From a virus: DNA of 64,000 nucleotides. Below, one piece after another: positions 7,584-15,501 of this stretch. The DNA lies in the IMG/VR virus record IMGVR_UViG_3300025141_015211, positions 1 through 64,000 of that record. One strand, 5' to 3'. The notes under the pieces were generated by a model, which saw only the letters and a program-made list of their open reading frames with translations, did no database searches and was not told the DNA's origin. The position numbers were made by a program, and so were the translations under genes. Numbering within the stretch: position 1 is the first letter of the stretch; each line of letters starts with the position of its first letter.

Positions 7584-8531
7584 ATGAAAATCACACGTAA
7601 GCAATTAAGACAGATCATCAAGGAAAATGTTGCACTTGTTAATGAAGGTAATAAAAAAAATGTTGGTGAGACGAATAGTGAAATCAAACATGAAGATGTT
7701 AAAAACTTTCCACATGAAAAGCTTTCAACTGGTAGATTTATAGTTGTAAGCAAGCCCGAGCTTACTAAACTCGGTGGTGGGAAGGTTGCGCTCACTAAGC
7801 TAGCTAAAAAATACAATTTTAAAAATTACAAAACTACAGTGCACTTTAAAGAAGGTAAGTACTTTGGTGTTGTAATTTTTGAGCTAAAACCTAAAAAATC
7901 TGCCCCGCCGCCAAAAGGAAGCGAAAAGAAAATCATAGGACAAGATCTTGAATATATCGGACCTAAGATTAAGAAACTAGGTAAAAAGATGTCAGATTAT
8001 GTTTACTATAATTTGTCAACAGGATACGTAGTGGCATTTCTTAAGGATAGCCAGGATTTAAAAGCCTGGGTAAAGCGCTTGCCTAATGCAAAAGAAGCAG
8101 AATTTAGTCAAGAAGAGTTGCAAAGTGCATACAACTATAAAATGCCTGGTTTACATGAAGTCACACGCAAACAATTAAGACAGCTCATTAAAGAAGTCAT
8201 CAGTGATGACCAAGACTTTCTCCACTACGAGACTGATGCGGTGTATGCTGAATTAGTGGATCTCCTCGACGACATCGCAGCACCCAGCTGGATCAGACAG
8301 AATCTTGAAGATGGTCTTACGAAAGATCAGATAATAGCAAAGGCCCGGCGAGGTGAAGTGCGATCTAGAGAGTGGATGTCGACTGACTCAGACGGTGACG
8401 ACTATCCCAAGACTGTTGGCTATACTGATCCAAAGGGTGAAAAGCAGATGATCGTCGTCAACTCTTTAGACGATATGAATGACATCCTTGACTTATTAGC
8501 AGATCGTGACATCCCATACAGCGTAGACTAG
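7584..8531 (+). CDS. tagged two-part protein, 315 aa
   Basis: N-terminus MKITRKQLRQIIKENVAL. A second copy without a methionine, EVTRKQLRQLIKEVIS, occurs at about residues 192-207, splitting the protein into two bodies. The first has basic beta/alpha segments (YKTTVHFKEGKYFGVVIFELK). The second is acidic and helical, ending SLDDMNDILDLLADRDIPY. The layout suggests two cargo domains each behind its own tag. AAGGA precedes the ATG. Confidence 0.7.
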   Translation: MKITRKQLRQIIKENVALVNEGNKKNVGETNSEIKHEDVKNFPHEKLSTGRFIVVSKPELTKLGGGKVALTKLAKKYNFKNYKTTVHFKEGKYFGVVIFELKPKKSAPPPKGSEKKIIGQDLEYIGPKIKKLGKKMSDYVYYNLSTGYVVAFLKDSQDLKAWVKRLPNAKEAEFSQEELQSAYNYKMPGLHEVTRKQLRQLIKEVISDDQDFLHYETDAVYAELVDLLDDIAAPSWIRQNLEDGLTKDQIIAKARRGEVRSREWMSTDSDGDDYPKTVGYTDPKGEKQMIVVNSLDDMNDILDLLADRDIPYSVD

Positions 8532-8539
8532 GAGAGGAA

Positions 8540-8677
8540 ATGAAAAGATTAATTCAATTTCACAAAGACTTGCTTAATGAGGTGGTTCACTATTTTGGCT
8601 TATCTCTTTATCAGACGCTGTGGATAGCATTTGCTAAGGGAATACTCATTGGTTACCTCATTGGAGAATACCTGTGA
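8540..8677 (+). CDS. small single-span membrane protein, 45 aa
   Basis: ATG at 8540 with GGAGAGG upstream. The sequence starts MKRLIQFHKDLLNEV and has one hydrophobic helix (LYQTLWIAFAKGILIGYLIG) near the C-terminus. The next gene starts inside its stop codon. Function unknown; the size would suit a holin regulator or a membrane anchor, but nothing specific supports either. Confidence 0.55.
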   Translation: MKRLIQFHKDLLNEVVHYFGLSLYQTLWIAFAKGILIGYLIGEYL

Positions 8678-8802
8678 AACTTATCAAGGGCTTGTGGGAT
8701 AAGATCGTTGACGTGATTGACGACATTGCGGCCCAACTTGGTTTGCAACCCAAACCCGTTCCTGTACCCGTTAAGAACAACAGTGATCGGCGGCATAAGT
8801 GA
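8674..8802 (+). CDS. small hypothetical protein, 42 aa
   Basis: GTG at 8674 overlapping the previous stop (GTGA). Begins MKLIKGLWDKIVDVIDDIA, an amphipathic helix, followed by a proline-rich segment (KPVPVPV) and a basic end. Overlapping GTGA junctions on both sides argue that this is a real translationally coupled gene. Confidence 0.5.
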   Translation: MKLIKGLWDKIVDVIDDIAAQLGLQPKPVPVPVKNNSDRRHK

Positions 8803-8900
8803 AAAAGACTTTGGATAAAGCATTAGATGGCTTATCGCCTGAAGATTTGAAAGAGTATGAAGAAGCTATTGAGCTTTGGATAACTTACGGTGGAGATTAA
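8799..8900 (+). CDS. small hypothetical protein, 33 aa
   Basis: GTG at 8799 within the previous stop. The sequence MKKTLDKALDGLSPEDLKEY and the following residues form one acidic helix. It ends directly before the next tagged gene, so it could be a coupling peptide or a short partner protein. Very short, so only moderate support. Confidence 0.4.
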   Translation: MKKTLDKALDGLSPEDLKEYEEAIELWITYGGD

Positions 8901-8901
8901 A

Positions 8902-9315
8902 ATGAAAATCATGCGTAAACAATTAAGACAGATTATTAAGGAAGAAGCGCAAACTCGAGACTGGACATCATTTGACGATGCTAAGATGGCATCACTTGAG
9001 TCAACATCAGATGAACCTGTTTATTGGTACAATCCTAAAGACAGTCTTATGCACACAATTGTTAATGGAGCAGTTGTTGGCAATTCGCCTAAGGTGGTTC
9101 ATGGAACCAGAGATTTTTTAGCGCATAAGCGCAAAGCTAAAGAAAACCCTGCAGCTTACTTCAATTTTACATCTGAAGAAGAAACGCTCGCTGAGGGGCA
9201 CGACACATTAAGACAGATCATAAAAGAGGCGCTAAGCAAGGCGGCACCGTTCGGAAGCGGCATGAAGCAGGCCAAACTTAACAAGGATCAGAAGAAGATC
9301 ATTGGTCACACATGA
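8902..9315 (+). CDS. tagged protein, 137 aa, with second tag near the C-terminus
   Basis: ATG at 8902 is chosen over GTG 8890, because it gives MKIMRKQLRQIIKEEAQ, matching the tag of other proteins, with GGAG six bases upstream. A further copy HDTLRQIIKEALSKA lies near residues 103-117, followed by PFGSGMKQAKLNKDQKKIIG. The stop TGA at 9313-9315 is followed in the same frame by 75 open codons that look protein-like; see the next entry. Confidence 0.65.
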   Translation: MKIMRKQLRQIIKEEAQTRDWTSFDDAKMASLESTSDEPVYWYNPKDSLMHTIVNGAVVGNSPKVVHGTRDFLAHKRKAKENPAAYFNFTSEEETLAEGHDTLRQIIKEALSKAAPFGSGMKQAKLNKDQKKIIGHT

Positions 9316-9363
9316 CTGACTCACGTTAAGCGGAAGGATTCTGCTTTAAAAGAGGTTGGTGAG

Positions 9364-9543
9364 GTGCTATGGCATTCACTTAACGAATCAGGTGATATTA
9401 GGTTTTACGATGTCTACTGGACAAGAAGTGATAAGATTGAAAGAGATATTAGTGCAAAACTACTTGAAGCAGTTAAAATTAAAGAGCATGAGCATAAAGC
9501 TTCTGATCCTGGCACACCTCTCTCCGAGCGAAAGAAGAAATAA
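9364..9543 (+). CDS. 59-aa ORF, possibly the severed C-terminus of the preceding gene
   Basis: Open reading frame in the same frame as 8902-9315. It can start at GTG 9364 (GAGG eight bases upstream; MLWHSLNESGDIRFYDVYWT) and ends TAA 9541-9543. The 16 codons between the TGA and this start (LTHVKRKDSALKEVGE) also read like protein, so the pair may be one gene interrupted by TGA, or read through it. The C-terminus is basic and helical. Confidence 0.5.
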   Translation: MLWHSLNESGDIRFYDVYWTRSDKIERDISAKLLEAVKIKEHEHKASDPGTPLSERKKK

Positions 9544-9685
9544 TCTCTACTCTCGCACATGACTCCCAGGTCAAACCAACATCAGACCAATATATTTGTA
9601 CCACCTCTTTTGTTGGGTGCTTGTAAATGATTATGCCTATTGCATTATCATGTTTGCCCAAACTTACTAGATCACCGGGTGTCAT
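9479..9685 (-). CDS. small SH3-like GDLV protein, 68 aa
   Basis: MTPGDLVSLGKHDNAIGIII, then VVQIYWSD and ARVEIIS, the full family layout, on the minus strand while its neighbours are on plus. The last 15 residues extend past the barrel into the converging ORF at 9364-9543, overlapping by 65 nt. Confidence 0.65.
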   Translation of the reverse strand: MTPGDLVSLGKHDNAIGIIIYKHPTKEVVQIYWSDVGLTWESCARVEIISSFARREVCQDQKLYAHAL

Positions 9686-9709
9686 GTTAATATATATTGG
9701 TAGGATGTT

Positions 9710-10117
9710 ATGTCAGACAAAAACTTAAAAGAGGGTGACTTAATCATCGTGTCAGGCGAGACAATCAAAAAAGGTATGCCAATAGAAGAACATTATGCGC
9801 TTGCTAAAGTGCTTGCAGTAGGTAAGCATGATATCTTTGCAGCAACTGAAGACATGCGCCCTGTTGTCTTTCGTGTGTCTCGCTCAAGATGCACACCTAT
9901 TCCCTGTATTGAAACTCACCAATCTAAAGTTAGAGAAGCGCGTGTAGGTGATCTTGTTATGTCATTGACAGATAGATTTGGAAAAATAGAAAGACATGTA
10001 GGTGTTGTAGTAGAAATTAATAATTTACCTGGCAAGCATCCAATAGCTAAAATACTTGATGGTGACAAGGAGCACGCAGTAGCTTACGACTCGCTTATTG
10101 TATTAGGTGAAAACTAA
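9710..10117 (+). CDS. tandem SH3-like protein, 135 aa
   Basis: Two family-type domains in one chain: residues about 6-62 (LKEGDLIIVSG ... RPVVFRVSRSRCTPIP) and 73-133 (ARVGDLVMSLTDRFGK ... VGVVVEI ... YDSLIVLGEN). This duplicated form shows that the fold can be used as a repeat. ATG at 9710 with AGGA five bases upstream. Cytoplasmic by composition. Function unknown. Confidence 0.75.
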   Translation: MSDKNLKEGDLIIVSGETIKKGMPIEEHYALAKVLAVGKHDIFAATEDMRPVVFRVSRSRCTPIPCIETHQSKVREARVGDLVMSLTDRFGKIERHVGVVVEINNLPGKHPIAKILDGDKEHAVAYDSLIVLGEN

Positions 10118-10306
10118 ATGAGACACAGCAAGGCACGATGTATATAAAGTAGTAGCAACAAAGTCTGCTGACAGTCTGAGCCTAAACAAAGTTGTATGAA
10201 GTTTGATACAAACACTGTTAATTTTGTAATTTTACTTACAACAATTTAAAAAAATCTTTAAGGTAAAAATTTTCCCTCGGGAAAAAATTGTTTAGAATAT
10301 TTATAT
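10118..10306 (+). other. intergenic region with GC-tipped hairpin
   Basis: No gene above about ten codons is seen in these 189 bases. A hairpin with stem TTTTCC (10270-10275) and GGAAAA (10280-10285) around CTCG lies near the end; read on the minus strand it is followed by TTTTT, so it has terminator form in that direction. TAGAAT (10293-10298) ends eight bases before the next ATG and may be a -10 element for it. Confidence 0.35.
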
Positions 10307-10564
10307 ATGATGGATACAATTGAAAACGATGTGCTAGATACAATTTCAGCATTAGCTGCTGATGACCTGCCATGTTATGTTTTAAGTGGTAGCGGTCCTG
10401 GCTGGTTTTTCAGCCCTGACACTTGTCAGATGGTTTGCGTTCATAGGGGTACAGAAATTATACCTATAGATGAATTTAATAATGACGACAAAGTACTTGT
10501 GAGTTCTCCTACCCATGTCTTCCTCATCTCAAAAAAAGAAATCGTTGAAATCGGCTACAACTAA
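10307..10564 (+). CDS. hypothetical protein, 85 aa
   Basis: Double ATG at 10307/10310. Acidic N-terminal helix (DTIENDVLDTISALAADD), then beta-prone segments GSGPGWFFSP and VCVHRGTEIIPIDEF. No recognised domain. Overlaps the next gene by 50 nt in a different frame. No Shine-Dalgarno sequence is visible, consistent with a leaderless transcript from the -10-like element before it. Confidence 0.6.
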   Translation: MMDTIENDVLDTISALAADDLPCYVLSGSGPGWFFSPDTCQMVCVHRGTEIIPIDEFNNDDKVLVSSPTHVFLISKKEIVEIGYN

Positions 10565-10940
10565 AAGAAGACGAAAGTTTAAAGTAGGTGATATTGTTTT
10601 AGCATCTTCTGTTGCAGGAGATTCTATTCCTCATACGCATGTCAAACTTTTAAAGAGGATCGAAGTAAAACCTACGCCTGGAAAGTTTACGGGCTTTAAA
10701 AAATCTATGGATTGGCCGGGTTACACAGGGTGGGAAGCAACACTAATTTACCAAGATGAGATTGATCTTCTTAGAAAAAAATGGGGAATCCCTTATACTT
10801 CACCGGGTAAAGACATAACATTTGTCTATGACGATTGCATCATAAAAAAAGTAAAAATAAATCAGAAAAAACATGAACAATCACACAAAAACAGTAAAAT
10901 TCATAGTAAGGTAAATAAGAATGGCAAGAAATCAAATTAA
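10515..10940 (+). CDS. SH3-like protein with basic N-terminus, 141 aa
   Basis: A lysine/serine/arginine leader (about 20 residues) is followed by FKVGDIVLASSVAGD and later GWEATLIYQDE and DITFVYDDCIIKKVKI, a long-loop version of the family barrel. The C-terminal tail is again Lys/His/Asn-rich. Both basic ends suggest nucleic-acid contact. It overlaps both neighbours (50 and 20 nt). Confidence 0.65.
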   Translation: MSSSSQKKKSLKSATTKRRRKFKVGDIVLASSVAGDSIPHTHVKLLKRIEVKPTPGKFTGFKKSMDWPGYTGWEATLIYQDEIDLLRKKWGIPYTSPGKDITFVYDDCIIKKVKINQKKHEQSHKNSKIHSKVNKNGKKSN

Positions 10941-11187
10941 TACAGTTGGACCAGATTTTCACGAAGAAATCGCTACTTCTTTTAAACGTCAAAAGAACGG
11001 TCAATATAGAAAATTATTAACTACATGTAGAAGAGACTGGAAAACAAATGCAGTCAAAGAGCTCGGAACAGAGGAGACTGATGAATATTATGAAATTACA
11101 AAAGAAGCCGATTATGATGAAGAGTTTAAATTTTCTGATTACGACGGCAATCCTGCAATCTTAAAACTTAAGTTAATCAAGAAATGA
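10921..11187 (+). CDS. hypothetical protein upstream of helicase, 88 aa
   Basis: Begins MARNQINTVGPDFHEEIATS. A mixed charged protein with several aromatic/acidic turns (TEETDEYYEITKEADYDEEF) ending LKLKLIKK. It overlaps the helicase start by 4 nt (ATGA), so it is made together with the helicase and could be its partner. No known motif. Confidence 0.65.
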   Translation: MARNQINTVGPDFHEEIATSFKRQKNGQYRKLLTTCRRDWKTNAVKELGTEETDEYYEITKEADYDEEFKFSDYDGNPAILKLKLIKK

Positions 11188-12806
11188 CATTTAAATATCA
11201 AACACTGTTTCCTCACGATCAAGAAAGACAAGAACAAACTGCTGCAATTAAATTTGCGCTTGATGCAGTTTTCAATCAAAACAAACGTTTTGTTATCATT
11301 GAAGCGGGAACAGGTGTTGGAAAATCTGCAGTTGGTTTAACTGTAGGTCGTTATATCAACAAAAAAAAGCAAGCAACAGAAGAATTTGCAGAAGGGACAT
11401 ATTTTGTAACAACACAGAAAATTCTACAAGACCAGTATGTTAAAGATTTTGGTGGGCCTCGCAAGCAAATGAAGTCTATTAAGTCGTCTTCAAATTACAC
11501 ATGTAAGTTTCATAAAAAACTTTCTTGTCAACAAGCACAACAGATGTTAAGAACAACAGACAAATCATCTAAATTTTTTAAAGCATGTTCTTTTGCGTGT
11601 GTGTATAAAGAAGAAAAAAAGAAATTTATAGAGTCAACAGAATCAGTTACAAACTTTCCTTATTTTTTGACAGAAGCAACGTTTTCAGGGAAAATTATAC
11701 CGCGTCACTGCTTAATAGTAGATGAAGCACACAATGTAGAGTCAGAACTTAGCAAGTTCATTGAAATACACGCATCAGAAAGATTTTGCAAATCAATCTT
11801 AAACATACCGTGGCCTAGAAATGTGTCAACGCAATATCAAGCTTTTGGGTGGATTAAAAGTGAATACTATCCAAAAGTTAAGTCTAAACTATCATTCTTC
11901 GAAAGCTCATTAGAGAAGTCAGGATTAAAATCACGCCTCAAAGAGTTTGAAAAAGTTTCACGACAGTATGACTTATTAAAAGGACATGTCTCTAAAATTA
12001 AAAAGTTTCTAGAAATTTATGATAGCAGTAATTGGGTGTTTGAGCTTGTTCCTTCTCAAAATAGATCGATGAGAAAATTTGTATTCAAACCTATTGATAT
12101 CTCAAGTTTTGCTAAGGAACACCTTTTTCGTCTTGGCGGCACTGTAGTCATGATGAGCGCAACAATCCTAGATCACAAAACATTTTGTAACTCTTTAGGG
12201 ATAGACATAAATGATGCTGCATTCATATCTTTGCCCAGTCCATTCCCACCAGAGAATCGACCTATTATTGCTGCACCGATTGGCAAAATGAACATGAGAG
12301 AGATTAATACAACACTGCCTAAGTTAACTAAAGCAGTCAAAGAGATTCTTAATAATCACAAGGGTGAAAAGGGTATCATACATTGTCACACATTTAAAAT
12401 TGCAAATCACCTTAAAAATTCAATTAAAAATAAAAGACTGATTATTCATGATAGCTCAAACAGAGAAGAAAAGCTAAATGAACACATGAATTCAAAAAAT
12501 GATACAGTATTACTATCACCTTCAATGGCGGAAGGTGTTGACTTGAAGGGTGACTTTAGTAGATTTCAGATTATATGCAAAGTGCCATACCCATATCTCG
12601 GGGATAAAATTGTAAAGAAACGAATGAACAAATGGAAACGCTGGTATGATCTACAAACTGCAAAATTAATTGTGCAATCTGCAGGAAGATCAGTTAGGAG
12701 CATTGATGACACTGCAGTCACTTATATTTTAGATGCTGACTGGAACAGGTTTTATTCAAAAAATGCTGATATCTTACCTGAGGGTTTTAAAAAATGTATA
12801 GTTTAA
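11184..12806 (+). CDS. DinG/XPD-family superfamily 2 DNA helicase, 540 aa
   Basis: Walker A AGTGVGKS (residues 41-48), four cysteines C107, C115, C135 and C139 in the position of the 4Fe-4S domain of XPD/DinG helicases, DEAH at 180-183, motif III-like MMSATILD, and C-terminal motifs MAEGVDLKGD and QSAGRSVRS (motifs V and VI). The family unwinds DNA 5' to 3' using ATP and needs its Fe-S cluster. Shorter than bacterial DinG (about 715 residues) but with all core motifs, so probably active in phage replication or repair. The Fe-S carrier at 4926 may supply the cluster. Confidence 0.9.
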   Translation: MTFKYQTLFPHDQERQEQTAAIKFALDAVFNQNKRFVIIEAGTGVGKSAVGLTVGRYINKKKQATEEFAEGTYFVTTQKILQDQYVKDFGGPRKQMKSIKSSSNYTCKFHKKLSCQQAQQMLRTTDKSSKFFKACSFACVYKEEKKKFIESTESVTNFPYFLTEATFSGKIIPRHCLIVDEAHNVESELSKFIEIHASERFCKSILNIPWPRNVSTQYQAFGWIKSEYYPKVKSKLSFFESSLEKSGLKSRLKEFEKVSRQYDLLKGHVSKIKKFLEIYDSSNWVFELVPSQNRSMRKFVFKPIDISSFAKEHLFRLGGTVVMMSATILDHKTFCNSLGIDINDAAFISLPSPFPPENRPIIAAPIGKMNMREINTTLPKLTKAVKEILNNHKGEKGIIHCHTFKIANHLKNSIKNKRLIIHDSSNREEKLNEHMNSKNDTVLLSPSMAEGVDLKGDFSRFQIICKVPYPYLGDKIVKKRMNKWKRWYDLQTAKLIVQSAGRSVRSIDDTAVTYILDADWNRFYSKNADILPEGFKKCIV

Positions 12807-12822
12807 CTATAACGGAGACAAG

Positions 12823-14013
12823 ATGACAATACCTTCAATTTTACTATCGCTGTGCTTAGGCAATGCTCTAGCATCAGACTTATCTGACAGCGAAACTTCG
12901 TACACAGGTGCGACTATCCTCGAAGGAGACTGGGATGTAACGTTTGAAAATAGCGTTGACATCTCCGGCAGTGAGGAACGATTTCCGTACGCATTCTTCG
13001 AAGGGAACACGCTCTACGTCGGTAACTCGGACATTTACGATAACACTATTGATGCCATCGTTGAGTTCTTCTGGTTCGAATCATCGATCGATAGAGGTAC
13101 AGATTTTTATGTTGCCGTCATCAAGACTCGGGTTACTCCGGGACACAACTGTTACTACGCGCCATGGGATTGGGCTCGTGGGGCACAATGTAAACTTTGG
13201 GCGGACGAGTGGTCGGATTGGGGTGAATATCCCGTTATAAGCGTTGAAGCCATGACAGATATTGAGCGTGAGCAGGGCGCTTTTAGATGGGATTGGTCAG
13301 TTCCGTTTGAGAGTTATGGTATTGATGCTTACGGTCAGGTGACGTTCCAGAACAAATATGGCATCGGATCAGATTCTGAAGGCGCAGTTATGGCACATGC
13401 CGCCTATCCCCTGGATGAAGACGGTGACATGAAGGCTGAGGGCAATGTCCAGGTTAAGGGGTACCACTCTTCAGAGTATTCTGTGCAGACACAGTATGAG
13501 GTGACGTTATATGAATGGGACGTCTCTGTGGATGGTAGAGCAGACTTGATGGCTTGGGATATGTATCTTAACCTTGGAGCAAGAGAAACACAATCTGCCT
13601 ACCACGAGTACTTCTTAAGTGTACAGGTTGAAGAAGGTCAGCCTTTTATGATTGATGAGTTTAACTTTGTTGGGAATTTTGACACCGGGTGGTACGATCC
13701 CTTTCACTATGAATTAGGTTTGTCACTTGAAGGTCTTACAATATCTCAACCCTATTACGAACCAGCAAGCGAAGATCATGGCGAAGAAGATGAACCTGTC
13801 ACAGAATCTGAAGATACGGGTGACGTAGACACAGGCGATAGTGAAGAAGAGCAGGAACAGGATGAAGGCACTGACTACGGAGAAGGAATGACAAATCTCG
13901 ATGAGTACAACCATGCAAAAGACACTACAGGCGGTTGCTCTACTATAAACACTACTAGTGTTCCTTGGTTTGTCTCGCTTCTCTTACCATTAGCGTTCAT
14001 ACGCAAACAGTAG
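12823..14013 (+). CDS. secreted protein with MYXO-CTERM-like C-terminal anchor, 396 aa
   Basis: An N-terminal signal sequence (MTIPSILLSLCLGNALA) leads into an aromatic, beta-rich body with many W/Y/D residues. Near residues 318-355 is a Glu/Asp/Gly/Thr linker. The end has the three-part layout of a sorting tail: GGCS (C372), hydrophobic VPWFVSLLLPLAFI, then RKQ. Such tails are typical of surface proteins in Myxococcota and relatives. Reading frame and composition fit the neighbours, so it is a resident gene. Likely exported and surface-anchored in the host. It could modify the envelope or block superinfection; no enzyme motif seen. Confidence 0.75.
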   Translation: MTIPSILLSLCLGNALASDLSDSETSYTGATILEGDWDVTFENSVDISGSEERFPYAFFEGNTLYVGNSDIYDNTIDAIVEFFWFESSIDRGTDFYVAVIKTRVTPGHNCYYAPWDWARGAQCKLWADEWSDWGEYPVISVEAMTDIEREQGAFRWDWSVPFESYGIDAYGQVTFQNKYGIGSDSEGAVMAHAAYPLDEDGDMKAEGNVQVKGYHSSEYSVQTQYEVTLYEWDVSVDGRADLMAWDMYLNLGARETQSAYHEYFLSVQVEEGQPFMIDEFNFVGNFDTGWYDPFHYELGLSLEGLTISQPYYEPASEDHGEEDEPVTESEDTGDVDTGDSEEEQEQDEGTDYGEGMTNLDEYNHAKDTTGGCSTINTTSVPWFVSLLLPLAFIRKQ

Positions 14014-14014
14014 A

Positions 14015-14230
14015 ATGTTTGAAGTAGGAGACTTAGTTACACGTCATACAATTGAAGATTCTTACTATGGGTTCTCTGCATCTAATTTAAGAATCGGTAT
14101 AATAGTAGGTACTACACCAAGAAAACGTAGTTCGCAAGACTTAAAGTGGTATGACATTTTATTCAATGGAGATATCAAAACGGCTCGTGAAGACGAGATT
14201 TATAAGCTAGAGGAAGATAAACATGATTAG
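14015..14230 (+). CDS. small SH3-like GDLV protein, 71 aa
   Basis: MFEVGDLVTRHTIEDSYY, then RIGIIVGTTPRK, WYDILFNGD and a closing IYKLEED: a complete family layout with an insert before strand two. Starts two bases after the preceding stop and overlaps the next gene by 8 nt. Confidence 0.7.
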   Translation: MFEVGDLVTRHTIEDSYYGFSASNLRIGIIVGTTPRKRSSQDLKWYDILFNGDIKTAREDEIYKLEEDKHD

Positions 14231-14429
14231 AAGACCCCCATTTACATTCAAGATAGGCGACGTTGTTAAGATAAAAAAGTCAGGTGACATTGGAATAGTT
14301 GTTGAATCTGACTGGATGGATTATTATACAGAAGGTCGTCCTATAAAAACAGTTGAGACTGAACGTGTTCACCTGTCTAGTAATAGAGGACTTGATGTTA
14401 TTCATGCTAACGATGTTGAACTAGCATAG
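14223..14429 (+). CDS. small SH3-like GDVV protein, 68 aa
   Basis: Starts MIRRPPFTFKIGDVVKIKKS, followed by GDIGIVVESDW, ETERVHLSS and VIHANDVELA. Directly behind its closest relative (14015-14230), so the two are tandem paralogues that may work as a pair. Confidence 0.7.
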   Translation: MIRRPPFTFKIGDVVKIKKSGDIGIVVESDWMDYYTEGRPIKTVETERVHLSSNRGLDVIHANDVELA

Positions 14430-14443
14430 TTTTTATGTTTCTC

Positions 14444-14472
14444 GTGTATAGTATGTGAATACATGATACAAT
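14444..14472 (+). promoter_or_regulatory. predicted promoter, GTGTAT / 17 nt / TACAAT
   Basis: GTGTAT 14444-14449, 17-nt spacer, TACAAT 14467-14472 preceded by ACATGA (extended -10). It lies 24 nt upstream of ATG 14497, whose leader contains AAAGGAG. It would drive the 14497-16522 operon including tilS and the IMP dehydrogenase gene. Confidence 0.65.
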
Positions 14473-14496
14473 TATAGTAACAGACAAAGGAGAAAA

Positions 14497-14691
14497 ATGT
14501 CTACAGAAGAAACTAACTTAACTGCAACGCACCTTACAGATGATCAACTTGAACGAATTGCTGAGAGTTTTGAAAATCTTAATTCTCGTCTTGACAGATA
14601 TGACAGAATTCTTTCAAGCACACTTTCAACATTAAGTATTATGAGCGTTGTATTTCTTGCAGGCGCAGGTCTTGCCAGCATTCTTTACTAA
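14497..14691 (+). CDS. small C-terminally anchored membrane protein, 64 aa
   Basis: An acidic/coiled N-terminal half (DDQLERIAESFENLNSRLDR) and one C-terminal membrane helix (IMSVVFLAGAGLASILY). Strong AAAGGAG before the ATG. Its TAA shares a base with the ATG of tilS. Function unknown. Confidence 0.65.
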   Translation: MSTEETNLTATHLTDDQLERIAESFENLNSRLDRYDRILSSTLSTLSIMSVVFLAGAGLASILY

Positions 14692-15311
14692 TGATCAAAG
14701 TTCTCGGTAGTCTACCAGAAAAGACATATGTTGCTTGTTCTGGCGGTCCTGACTCGATGGCGATTCTTGACTTTCTTATTCGCGGAAAGCGAGATGTAAC
14801 TGTTGCACACTTTAATCATGACACTCCTTTCGGTAGATTCGCAGAGAAATTTGTAAAAAGCTATTGTGAAAAGAATGATATTAAGTTAGTGATTGGCAAT
14901 ATTCAAAAAGAAAAAGACAGCAAAGAATCATGGGAAGAGTACTGGCGGAATGAAAGATATAGATTTTTTGAATCACTCGACGGACCGGTAATTACTGCAC
15001 ATCATCTAGATGACGTTGTTGAGTGGTGGACATTTACAAGCTTTCATGGTAATCCACGATTAATCCCGTATCGAAGAAACAAAACTATTCGTCCCTTTTT
15101 ATCTACTACAAAGAACGAAATCTGGAATTGGGTAGATAGAAAAGATATACCGTATGTCACAGATCCCGGGAATTTTGATGACAAGTTTGCTCGATCATAC
15201 ATTAGAAATAATATCATACCTCAGGCCTTGAAGATTAATCCCGGCTTGAGAAAAGTTATAAAGAAAAAGGTAATGAAAGACTATGAAGATAAAAAGAGAG
15301 AAGCCTGCTAA
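14691..15311 (+). CDS. tilS: TilS-like tRNA(Ile)-lysidine synthase, 206 aa
   Basis: N-type ATP pyrophosphatase with PP-loop SGGPDS at residues 17-22, VAHFNHDTPFGRFAEKFV, and TAHHLDDVVEWW, the usual second family block. It is shorter than bacterial TilS (about 430 residues) and lacks the C-terminal tRNA-binding domains; short phage forms like this occur. TilS uses ATP to attach lysine to C34 of the CAU-anticodon tRNA-Ile, switching it from AUG to AUA decoding. A CAU-anticodon tRNA is encoded 1.2 kb downstream at 16555, a likely substrate. TtcA-like thiolases are the main alternative, but the two Cys motifs expected for them are absent. Confidence 0.8.
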   Translation: MIKVLGSLPEKTYVACSGGPDSMAILDFLIRGKRDVTVAHFNHDTPFGRFAEKFVKSYCEKNDIKLVIGNIQKEKDSKESWEEYWRNERYRFFESLDGPVITAHHLDDVVEWWTFTSFHGNPRLIPYRRNKTIRPFLSTTKNEIWNWVDRKDIPYVTDPGNFDDKFARSYIRNNIIPQALKINPGLRKVIKKKVMKDYEDKKREAC

Positions 15312-15501
15312 TATTTCAATTCCAGGTGATGCGTTGTTGAAGCTGCCTATAGGAAAGTTTGTTGCATGTCAGTATTCTTTAGTAGACGGTAGGTCAACCC
15401 CGACTATTATTTGGACTTACGCAGATGAAAGAAAGTGCTTACGTTCTGCCTGCTTTGATTTTTACGGAGATTATTTAGGAGAATTAGAAAATGAACAATA
15501 G
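15283..15501 (+). CDS. hypothetical protein, 72 aa
   Basis: Overlaps the end of tilS by 29 nt and the start of the IMP dehydrogenase gene by 11 nt, so translationally linked to both. Beta-rich (GKFVACQYSLVDG, TPTIIWTYADE), three cysteines, no recognised domain. Confidence 0.6.
   Translation: MKIKREKPANISIPGDALLKLPIGKFVACQYSLVDGRSTPTIIWTYADERKCLRSACFDFYGDYLGELENEQ

Noticed and set aside
9356-9562. 68-codon plus-strand frame overlapping the 9364-9543 frame
   Set aside because: The alternative frame (9364-9543) reads more like protein and continues the preceding gene; this one has no sensible motif.
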